A stretch of 64,000 nucleotides of DNA from Hyalella azteca. Taxonomy: Eukaryota > Arthropoda > Malacostraca > Amphipoda > Hyalellidae. The stretch spans positions 1 through 64,000 of the forward strand of contig NW_025931635.1 of NCBI RefSeq assembly GCF_000764305.2, in the 5' to 3' direction. The notes under the pieces were generated by a model that worked only from the letters and a program-made list of their open reading frames with translations, made no database searches and was not told the DNA's origin. This document shows, one piece after another, positions 11,701 through 23,700 of this stretch. A program made the position numbers and the translations under genes. Numbering within the stretch: position 1 is the first letter of the stretch; each line of letters opens with the position of its first letter.

Positions 11701-14700
11701 GACGTCATACGAGTGTCTCCTTTCTTATTAACGATTTAAGTGGGAAAGTTGGCAGCTCAGTGGGCTTCTACTGCAACCACCACGAACCTGCTTGATTCAG
11801 TCTCTTGATTATGTTAGGATTACACTGTGACTATCACTGAATTTTGTGTACTTATGAGTTATATGTATTATGAAGGTTATCGCCTAGAACTTGATGGTTT
11901 GTTTTGAATTCATGAAGTTGATAAGTATTTTGTTTACAGGGATGCCATCGCTCGCGCCCGCGATCTCATATTTGAGATTGTCAACAAAGGCGACGGCCCT
12001 GAACGACGGCGAAGAGACATGGGACCGCCTACTGGTCCTCCTGGTCTCGAGGGCAACGGTGGGGCCATGGTTGAAATAAGCATACCTGGACCAAAGGTTG
12101 GTCTCATCATAGGCAAGAATGGCGAGACCATCAAGGGTCTGCAGGAGAAGAGTGGTGCTAAGATGGTCATCATACAGGACGGGCCTCAGCAAGAGGATGA
12201 GAAGCCTTTGCGTATCACTGGTGAACAGCACAAGGTAATAATGATTGACTGCATTTGCTGATTTTATTTGTTTTATGTTCGTTTTAGGTTTCATCATTGG
12301 TTAACTAACCTCAATTGTTACTCGAATTTCATTGAATTGTAATTTATATGATTTGATTTGGAATGTGAATTAAATTTTTAGACTTAATGCATCTTGTTGA
12401 AGCTTTATATACTAAAATTAATGTTACAAATGTTAGTAGAAGATTTCATTGATTGGCCATGCGCTGTTTTGTTAAGTGTTCTGCATCTATCACTGCTTGA
12501 TAGTGGTGTTGTGTTTTTGTCGTATAATCTACAGCACCTAGCTGTCTCTTATTTGTTCATTGTACAGGCAAGATTGATAAAGAGCAAGTTAAACTTCCGA
12601 TTATCTTGATTCCAATTTTTTTCTACCAATGCTCACTGGGTTATTTTTCTCGTCAGGTGGAGATGGCAAAGCAGCTCGTCTATGACCTCATTGCTGAGAA
12701 GGAGACACAGGCCGCTCAGTTCGGAGGTCGGAGAGGAGGTCGTGGAGGTTTCAGGGGAGACCGCAATGACCGGGGAGGTGGCAGGGACAGAGACCGCGAC
12801 GACTTTGGGGAAGATCGAGTGAGTGTTAAGCTAACATTGATGAGCTAGGGCACGAGTAGACGAACAAAACATTGTTTTTTTATGGCTCTTTTAATTCTGT
12901 AAACTCTGAAACTTGGGTATTGTCTTTGCCACTGTAAACAAGATATGTCTGGATTGCACGAGACTAAGATGAAAGAAACCTGAAATGGGACTGTTTGCCT
13001 TCCTCAACCAAAAGGTGTTGCTATATTATGGTTGAAGTTTGTTTGAATGTTGATTATGGCGTTTATGTTCTTGTTTGAGAGAAAGTGTCTTTATGAATGC
13101 TTTATAAATGAAGTGTTGGGTCTGCATTTAATTTGGCTTGAATGATTCTGCCTTGATGGGAATGAATGGCGATTAGATGTACGATGTCTGCTTATTTCCT
13201 TGAATGTATTTGTGATAGATATTGATGCAAGTGCTTTTGACTTGAGACTGTGCATCAGAATTCCTCTTTACTATTGTTTGTTTATTGTTAAGAACAATTT
13301 TCAAACACAGTCGGTACGGGAGTTCTTTTAGGTTGCTTTTTTGGTGATATGGTCGTAAGTAACTTGCTTGAACTTGAAGCAACTGATGTGAGTGATACGA
13401 TCCCATGCTGTTTCCTTTTTTTCTGACCCATATGATGCATTCGGTTCTGTTTCATTAGTTTTTATGTGGGAGTAACCGTCGGGATGCTCACTTTTGCATC
13501 TGGCAACTTGCCCTCATACCGTCTGACTTTCCTAGGACTCCCCACAGGATGGGCGATTTGGTGGTGGCCGTGGAGGCCGTGGAGGCTTTAACTGGGGTCG
13601 TGGTGGCCCAATGGGCGGCCGTGGGGGCTTTGGGCCCGGCGGTCCTGGTGGCCCACCAGGTATGGGCCCAGGCGGACCTGGCGGCCCTATGGGCCGAGGA
13701 GGACCAATGGGACCTGGTGGACCAGGAGGACCCGGTGGCCAGGTTAGAATAAATCGTGTGATCTCAGCTTTGCGGTTGTAGTGCACATCTGACAATTTCT
13801 TGACGTCTCCGCGTTACTATGGAGTTGAAGGGCACCTTCACTTTCGACTACCGTTGCGCTCTCTTGTATCTCGCGAAGTCTTTAATTTCCTAGCCCTTTC
13901 ATTAGATGCAATTTTTGTGTGACAGTAATGGAAAGACTGTTTGGTTGGGTCTAAAAAGCTTGCATTGGTCACTTGCATATTGCCATGGACTCGAGATCGT
14001 TTTTTTTACTTGGTTTTTAAAAAGCCATAGTTGGATTATATTTTCGCGCTCATGAGGTGATTGTCACGTTCTTGTGGTCGTTAGGCATTATATTCATGCA
14101 AAAATTTAAAAATGATACTTGGTGCGTTTAGTCAGTAAATATGATGGATGCATTAATGGTATGAATTTGGTTTGAAACTCGGGTTAATATCTACGTGACT
14201 GATATCTATGTGATGTTCAGTTAAGATGCCTGGAATGAAATGAGATTCTTGACAAGATTTTGCATGTACCTGAGTTGGACAAAATAAGGGAAAGACTGGA
14301 GAAATCCACAAAATTTCTTTTTTTATGGGGGTAGGTAAATTTTTGCGACAATTACAGCCTCAATTATACAAGGTGAATTGTTTGTGAATTGTTGTTGTGT
14401 TGTGAATTATTTCCAATGGAATTTTAACCCATTCTTCAGTTTAAAATCCATCCAGCACTTTTAAAGACGATAGCGGCAGGAATCGACTTCTGACTAGCAT
14501 CTCTAAAATCGACCAAAAATGCTCGGTAATATTCAGGTCTGGTGAATGTGGTGGCCAAATGTGATGCTCAATTTCATTAAAGTGTTCTTCGTGCAATTTT
14601 TCAACTTCAGCTGTATGGATTGGGGCCATTATCATCTTGAAAGATGGCATTCCACTCCGGAAACAGTTCTTGAACAATTGGATGAACTTGGTCCTCCAAA

Positions 14701-17700
14701 ATTACAAAATAGTCGCAGCTGGTAATTCTTCCACGAAGAGAAATAATTGGTTCGCCGTATTTCCAAGAAATAACTCCTCAGATCATCACAGATCCGCCGC
14801 CATGTTTTACGGTTGGGAGGAGACAGTTGAGATTAAATGACTCTTTTGGCTGTCTCTAAACGTAAACTCGGATAGAGGTTGGAAGTAAGGTAAACGATGA
14901 TTTGTCAGGGAAAATCACATTTTTCCACCACCCGAGAGACTAAGTCTGGAGGTTTTTATCCACTCTCGCTTTGAAGCATTTGCATTTGGAATCAAAAGCT
15001 TCTTCATTATTATGTAGAAACTATGATGACTCGATGGAAAATCTTCCAAGTGGAACTTTCCAGGAAACTCAAGCATACTCTGGGACGGTGTAAACGATTT
15101 AAAAACATCACAGATTTTGAGAGAATTCTAATAGCAGCTCTTCCATAGAATCCAGATCTGTGCTCCTCTCTGCTGACAGTCTTTATAGAAACTGGGATTA
15201 GTAGGTTTCCATTGAGGTTTGCAGTAATTTTAAGAGCCGAGGTCTTTTGATTGTAATTCACAAGTCGATTTAGGTACCGACGGTCTCTTCTAGACAACTT
15301 CGACGGCCAGACCTGTGCTTTGCTGAGGACGTTTTTTCTCTTTCAAACGCGGTCATTACTTTTGAGACGGTACCTCTATAAACGTCAAGCATTAGGGAAG
15401 TTTCTGTCACACTAGCACCTGCCATACGGGCACCAACAATTTGGACTGTTTGAAAGTCAGAGAGATTTGCCATTTATGTTATATGTTAGGTTATAAACCC
15501 AATAATGTTCTAAAAGCCGCAATGTAAGGTTATAATAGCAATTATTAGCAACACTAAAACATAAAAATGTCACGTTTTCATTGTTTATAACATGTTAAAA
15601 AATTACGATATCAAAATGTCAGGCGTTTCCATTATTTTGTCCAACCTCTGTATATATGAGCTGAATGTTTCAAGAGAATGTATGCGGGTAAGAGATGTGT
15701 TCATGCGTGCAAGAATGTCTGCAATTTCTGATCTAGCCGAACGCCACCAAAGAATGTGTCAGTGTAATAACTTCAATTGCGATGAACCTGGTATTTTCAC
15801 TATTCTCTATGGTTACAAACGCATTCCAAATCTTATCATGCTCATAAATTTAAAAACTTTGTTTTGGGAAAATTTTTAGAATTGCAGGATCGACTTAGTG
15901 AACACAGGTGTACAATTTAATCGATGTACGAGTCTACGATGAATGCTTTTCCCTTCTACTTTTAAGATTAATTTATTAATTTTACGTCTTGACACATTTT
16001 TGGTAGACTCATTCTTCGCGCTTCTCTTTCTCACCTAGATTTTTCCCCTCTTAATTTGTATTTACCGTGGTTTTCAATATCTCTAGGAATAAATTATTCT
16101 TTTTTTGTCTATGTATGATATTCTTGGCCTTGAGATGGCATTCCCCATGTCATGTCGGCCTTATCGAGGGCGGGGCTTGTGAGTCAGAGATGATATTCGA
16201 GGAGTGCATTTTTACATTCTGTCGTGGCCCTGTGACTGAATTGGGTGGGCATGGGCAATCTAGAGAGGAAAAACTGCTTATTCAAAAGCGACGAATATCT
16301 CCAACTGACAACCATAGATCTTTCCTCTGATCGAGGTACTAGGTATGGCATGCCGTTAAACTCGATCTAACAGTTTTAATTATCAAAAATCTTGAAAATT
16401 CTTGACTGTGTTTGAGGTACCTGAAGCTAAGCACTTGGCGTCTTCCTTACGGGGGCCTGCACATGCTCATCATGACAGAAAGTGTTGATTAATTGTCCTG
16501 GCTTGCCTTGGCAATATGTACTCGCTCCGTCTTGGAAGGCATCTGGCTACCGCCGCATTGCTCTGATTATCTGCGAAATTTCACTGCTCCTGATAGTTTA
16601 CAGCAGTGGTGGTTAAACTGGAACACGAGAGCTTTTCAGGTAGCACTCCAACACGGACACGGTACCATGAACGAATTTAATTAGCTATTTTTTACTACAC
16701 AAAAATGTCTACTGCCCAACTAAAATAAAATGACCACGATTTGCAACTGTTGCTACACGCCGCCCATCTTGTCTCAGCGGTCCATCGATTAATTTAAGCA
16801 TTGCTCATTTGACGCGCGAGTATTAATTCATTATTTATGATATTATGCTAATAATAGCACATATTAGAGATACGCGGCAACTGTACGGCACCTTTCAGTG
16901 GCACTTGATCACAACCACTTGTGGAAATAGTGGCTTAGATGTTCCACCTTGCCACTTGTACTGCAAAACCATGGGTGCCGAGTTGAATCGAAGATAAACG
17001 CAATCATTCTTCGTACAAAACGAGTGTTTCACCACCTGCAGACATGAAATTCAGAAGAACATTATTCACACGTCCAACATTTGAGAAAGTGTTGTTCCAT
17101 CCAGAGAAGAGCTTACGTTGTAACGGATAGCCCGCCTCAACCAACTAGTCTTCTCCCAATTTTGTTCAGCGTTGTGATCAAGCCGATGACGACATCAACT
17201 AATTTCTCATCACCACGTGGTCTTCTGAAGATTCCGGAAAGCACTGGCAGCGTCAGGGATCCAATGGAAAGGGTTTGACCCTTAAGATATCTGCGTGGCG
17301 GATCTCCATCAAAACTTGCTATTCCTGGCCGCCATAACCGACCTTATGGCTGAAATTCACTGCGGTGAAACGGCTCTACCCGGTCTGATCTAAAATTCCA
17401 CCATGATCGGAGCTGTATTAGAATTAAGAAGTGAAGGAAGTTAAGGAACTAACGTCTGAATGATAATGAGGGAGCCTGGAACTCGTCATACCATCGATTT
17501 CAACACGCGGAACTGGCGCTGTGTAAACAAGAGGATTAATCGGCACCGTTTTTTGATGGAGTGTCATCATATTCCGTACTGTTATTAGTGCCGGACTATG
17601 ACAATACTGCCCCTCATGACAGAGCGCGCCAGCTGCTACCATGCCCTTAGAAAATTCTTCAACACCTAGATTGAACCGAGACTGAATATTGCCTTAGAAA

Positions 17701-20700
17701 TAGTGGCATAGTTTCAAAAATAAGAGTCTACACAAGAAATCGGATGATGGCTTGGCGCATTTATGTATGGAAACTCGGTTTGATGCAGATCACACTTCGC
17801 TCTAGGTCACAACAGATGAACAGAATACTGTCTCTTCTTCCTGAAATGGGGCGTTTCGAATTTTTCTTTCTTTCTACGTAAACTGGTCGTATTTATATCA
17901 TTTCTTTATTGTGTGAAGCTCTGACTTCTATCCACGGTGACTTATTACCCTTTTTGTCAACAATATTTTGGGTGTATTTCTGCGACGCTGAGGTATTGTT
18001 AATGAAATAATTTAATGTCCTGTGTTCAGATTGGTCGCGATGGGAAGATGGAGGTGTACTTCAACGTCCCCTCCACTAAATGCGGCCTTGTGATCGGCAA
18101 AGGTGGTGAGACAATCCGTCAAATTAATCAGGAGTCCAACGCGCACTGTGAACTGGACCGTCGGCCGCCCCATAACCCCATGGAGAAAACCTTCATCATA
18201 AGAGGAATGCCCGAGCACATCGAAGTCGCCAAGAGGATGATCTGTGAGAAAGCTGGCATGGTAGGTGCTCGTGTGTTTTTAAACTTCAACTTTAACTTTA
18301 AAAAAGTTTTTTTTAAAGCTGCCGATGTTTGTCATGAAGATTTTAAGAAAGTTTTTACTTGGTTCAAGTAACTAAATGAAGCTCACATGTAACTTAGTTT
18401 TACTGATAAATGAAGTTTTTGATTGTGATAAACTCCAATGTTGAAAGAAAAAGGAAGAGCATAGTACTGGAAAAGCCTACGTCCTCTTTGTCTGTAAGCG
18501 CTTTCTTAAGATTTTTTTTTTTTTGTGTGTTAATGCAACTATTTTTAAGCGATGTATTTTACTAGCTTTTGCTACCTTCCTAGATCAAAGAATAGAAATA
18601 GAATGAATTGAGGAGCGATTTCTTTACACTTTTGATCATCGGGTTCATGAATCACCTTCATGATTTCTGTGGAATAAAATACATTTTTGCAGTATTATCA
18701 AATTTAATAATGGATTAGCATTACATAAAGTTATGGTTGCAGGATCCAAGTCAAGCGATGGGACCTGGTGGCCCAGGTGGTCCCCCTGGAGGTCCTGGTG
18801 GTCCAGGAGGTCCTGGACCTGGCGGGCCTGGCAACTTTGGAGCTCCTCAGGGCTGGGGCAACGCCTACCAACAGTGGAACCAGGGACCTCCCAACGACCC
18901 AAGTAAGACTGGCGCCATTGCCATTCAGCCTTGTATTCATATGTTATGTGGCCCTCACAGCTGTTATGATTATGGCGATTGAGAAGATTATTCGAAAATT
19001 GTATGTAATTTAACATTCATCACGTGAGATCAAAGATGTACAACCTGCAGTATATGTATCTTCAATACTCTTCATCATTGCATACGTACATGGCTTGACG
19101 GTTACATGCATTACCCAGGCATCGCCTCTGACTGCACATACCCCGACACATTGTTTGTTCATAGTTATGCCGTCAATAGCAGTCATTTCTTCCTTTCCAG
19201 GCAAGCAGAACGCAGACGCCAACGCTGCTGCTTGGGCTGCATATTATCAGTACTTCGGTGGGGCTGGTGGCCAAAACCAGCCTCCCGCACAACCTCCCAA
19301 CCAACCTCAGCCTCCACCACAGCAGCCTCAGCCACCCCAGCCTCAGCCTGCTGCCGCTCAGCCTGGTCAGTCAACTTAAATTATGAATAATTTGAGTTAG
19401 AATTGGTTAGAGAGTTTAAACACAATCGCTTGTCTCGGCGGTCTATAGCACATGAACTTTAAAAAAGAAACCTTGAACGCTCATTATACAGCGTTACAAA
19501 ATATTGCTAGAACCTTTAAATTGAACTATTGTTATTTAGGACATATTACAGTAATGTGAAATCGAAAATGCAACCAGCAGCTGTCTTCTCTTCACCTAAG
19601 TTATTATTATGATGAATTTGTCACCGAATAGAGCAGCAGATGTGTGAAGTAACTATTTTGTGTGTGACTATACACACTGTATGTTAAGATCATTCTTAAC
19701 TTTTATGTTAATCTGTATTGCACATTAGATCGAGATATAAAATCTCTGCCTAATCTAATAAAAGCTCTGCCTTATTTCACTTGATAGTTGAAGGAGAGTA
19801 GCTATCCAAAATCGAAACGTTTTGAATCATAAGCAGTGATTACTTACCTACTCTCCTTTTGGTGAAAATTCCAAAGTGTTTAATTTCAGTTCATTGCATG
19901 TCTAATGTAGTCAGTTAATAATGCTATCTTAAATTTCAAGTATTCGCTGGTTATTTTGTGTCTGTTTTAATATTAAATTGGGTAGGATTTTCAAAGAAAC
20001 ATATAATTTGAAGTCTGCTTTTTCCCACATTAAACTCCTGTCTGTTATTGTATAACTGAATGACATGCTTGTTCAGGAGGCCAAGCAGACTACTCAGCGG
20101 AGTGGGTCGAGTACTACCGCAGCATGGGCAAGCTGAGGGAGGCAGAGGCTATCGAGCAACAAGCCATGTCTTTGAAGCAGCAGCAACAGCAGGCCGCCCC
20201 TGCTCCGGTACCTCAGCAGCCACAGCCTGTAAGCTCTCGTTCAATTCCGCGGTCCACTGTCCTGCTTTTGTGACCATATCTCAGTTCTCACAAAATAAGC
20301 GTCTCGGTAGAGCCTCCAATACGAACACTCGTTAGGCAAAACCTAATGCCAGTTGGCTTAAATTCATGTGATATTAGTAATTCAGCAACTTACCAAGCAC
20401 AATTTTCATCCTCAATGCTCCACTTCCCTTGCCATCCCATCGCACTCTGTTGAAGTGTAGCATTACATAAAACACGTATTTATTGTGGTTCATGTGAGCA
20501 GGCGGGTGGCGTGCAGCAAGACTACTCGCAGCAGTGGATCGATTACTACAGGTCTCAAGGCATGCATGCCGAGGCGGATAAATTTGAAGCTCAGCTCAAG
20601 TCTCAGAAGGTTCGTACCGGTTTTTTATGTCTTTCTTTTCACGTGTATTCTTCAACTCTGCTCACTCTACCTTGCTGCGAGGATGACTCAGTTGACGCTT

Positions 20701-23700
20701 GTGTTGCTGTCTCAATCATCTGCTTTGTTGGTATTTTCTTCTTCTGAGCTTTGAAGCGTGGGCGTAGTTGCCGTAGTAAGCTACTGCCATGTATTCGCTC
20801 AGAATTTGGTTTCAGGTCCATGAAATTGTTACGTCTTGTGTTGACCAAGTTCTGCGTCAACCTCAAACTTGTCATCTCGTGCTTTTTTCAATCATTACAA
20901 ATTTCTTCCATACGCCGTATATTTTTATTATGCAGTTATTGATGAAATTGTTCGTGGCAACGTTACAATTGTTTTCAATAATTTTACTACTCCTAGTCCA
21001 GCTGATTTGAATTCGATTGATATCGGAATTAATTTTCTTCGTAAGCACTGGAAAAAGTTCAGGTTTTCTTTTCACGGTGAGTAAACTGGTATTATCGCAC
21101 ATATTCGCTTTGCAAGTTCTCAGTAAAATCTTACCTCGTTCAAAAAGGTCCTAAGTTGAATGTATGATACTCGACGTATCACCATTTGACACTGCAACTT
21201 CATACGTTTTCTGAACACCTCTTAACTTTGAATCCATGATGAAGAGAATAAACGTTATAGAGATGTTTATTTGCCGCCGCGATTCAAGTTAAAATCGGTA
21301 TACCACCAAACTTGCCCGTCGTTTAGATAATTTAGTCAACTTTCGCTTTTATTTCTTCTTTTGCGACGAACTTGATGCTGAACTGCTAACGACCAAACTT
21401 TATGGTAAAGGATTCAGTTATCATTGAAATGTATCCCAAGCGTTCAATCAATAACATAAGTGGAACGTCCGCGCGTAATTACTTGATGCATGCGCGTATC
21501 AGTACTGAATCTGTACTGAATTTCTTTTATGTAAAGTAAGCATCCATTGCGGCACTGAATGCAAGTGGTCTATTTGAGTAAGGTACAGATTTGAGCATGC
21601 ATTGTCTTGGTGTTTTGGTGCTACGTTTTCTTCTTCATGCAAGCCACTTGTCTGCAGGTAGAAGCAAGAGATGCTGTATCTCATAGCTAACCGTAAGTGG
21701 GGATTACCTGCTAGAAAAACTCGTTTGACTTGAGCCTTCCCCAACCTTTATGGTACCGACTTCCCTTGTACTTTTTGTCGTCAATTTATTGTTCACAAGA
21801 CTTCTAAGTATTTTAAAGTAAATGTTGTTGCGCAGCGAACTTGAAACCTTCTACTAATCAAGTACTCATGCTTTCAATGCAAAATTTTTGTCAATAATGA
21901 ATTAATTGTTAATATCATTCGTTTTTTATTGAAATTGCAAAATCTTTAGATTAATCTTCTCTCATTTGAAATAGTGCACTTTTCATCCTAAATTATTTTA
22001 TGTTCATTCAATCGAATGAACTTAAGACTAGAATCCTATACAAGTTTTGAAGTCATACATGACCTTAAAAAGAGGTACAAGTATAGTTGGATAATTAAAT
22101 TGTTTGATTTAATTTAGTGGAACCTAATTGGTCATTTCTCCAACATGTTATCTTTTAACCGAACTGAAAAGTATCAAGTAGCCTAGTCGATAGATAACGA
22201 AAGAATTTTTTTTGCTAATCCATCAAAGGGCTCGGGGATCGTTGAAGTTTGAACTATTGAGGAACACTCTACTCATGTCCTATAACTTGAGCATTAACGA
22301 AGCTCCCGGCAAGTAAAGAACATATAGACAGAATTTTTTTTTAAGACGAATGCACGTATTTTGGGGTTGACAAATCCGAAGCTTTTTTAACGAGTGATAT
22401 CAAGTGTAGATGAAAGGGTCTGAGAACGTTGGCGACACATGCTTTGTAGGAGTCAAAAAGCGAACGAGACGTTGACGGTCAGTACTACTATAACGGCAGG
22501 CCGGTGGAGGGGCTCCTCCAGCAGTGCCAGCTGCCATGGCTGCCCCCCAGGGGGCACCTACTGCCAACGGTGCGGCCGCTGCTCCCCCAGGTGGCCAGGA
22601 CTACTCGCAACAATGGATACAGTATTTCAGGTCTCAAGGATTGCATTCCGAAGCCGATAAAATCGAGGCCCAGATGAAGGCTGGCAAGGTGAGTTCTCTT
22701 CTCCATCCTCCCACACTCCTTTCCCAACTATTGCTCATCTCGTTTTAAAGTTTTATTTTGGTGCTTGACTGCTGCTGCTACTGGTGCTCGATCTTTTGCT
22801 TCTCGCGCGTCTCGTAACAATAGTTCTGTGCGATGGTTGAGGTGTGTCATCTTCCGTCTCAGCGGTAATTCCGTGGTGAGTTAATTTGAGTTTTTTTTTT
22901 GCTCGTAAAATTACGGGCTTATATTTTTGTTGTATTCATAACCCGCATTTTGTTTTCTAACCTGCTAGGGAATTAGAGAAAAGTAATTGTATATTATAGC
23001 TGCTAGGGATGGTTCTTATTTTAAAAGCTTCTTCATTCACTTGGAGTGCTAACAAATTTCCCTCTACATTGACGTTAATATTATGTACACCATCTTATTT
23101 CTATGTCTAACGTATCTTCAAGAAGAAATGACACTCCGTAGGAATTATTCTGTATGGATGGATATCTGTCCAGTTGGTTTTTATTTAAAAGTCAACTAAA
23201 TTTGTATCTATTTTGCCTTTTTGTTTTTGAAGTGTCACTACATACACAACGACAGAAACTGAAGTGTCGCTACATACACATCGACAGAAACTTTTGTTGC
23301 TGAAGTGTCACTACATACACATCGACAGAAACTTTTGTTGTTGAAGTGTCACTACATACACATCGACAGAAACTTTTGTTGTTGAAGTGTCACTACATAC
23401 ACATAGACAGAAACTTTTGTTGTTGAAGTGTCACTACATACACATAGACAGAAACTAACCAGTTACAAGTGTTGTGCAGCAACCATACGGACTGTACAGT
23501 GAGCGAATTTTGCAATAAATTTCGCTTTGTAAGAATACCCAGTTTTTGCCGTGTTGTTTTGTTACTATAACTCTTGATGTCTTCCATATTTTATTGTTTT
23601 GTCTTGTAATATTTTCCTAAATAACTTTGTGCGTCTTTCAATAAGCTATTTAGAACGTGAGCTATATTCTGTTTTAATTTTTATTTTTTCATGACAATGA

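Noticed and set aside
13532..13795. Minus-strand collagen-like PGPPGPP frame
   Set aside because: It is the antisense shadow of the Gly/Pro-rich exon 7 of the KH-domain gene.
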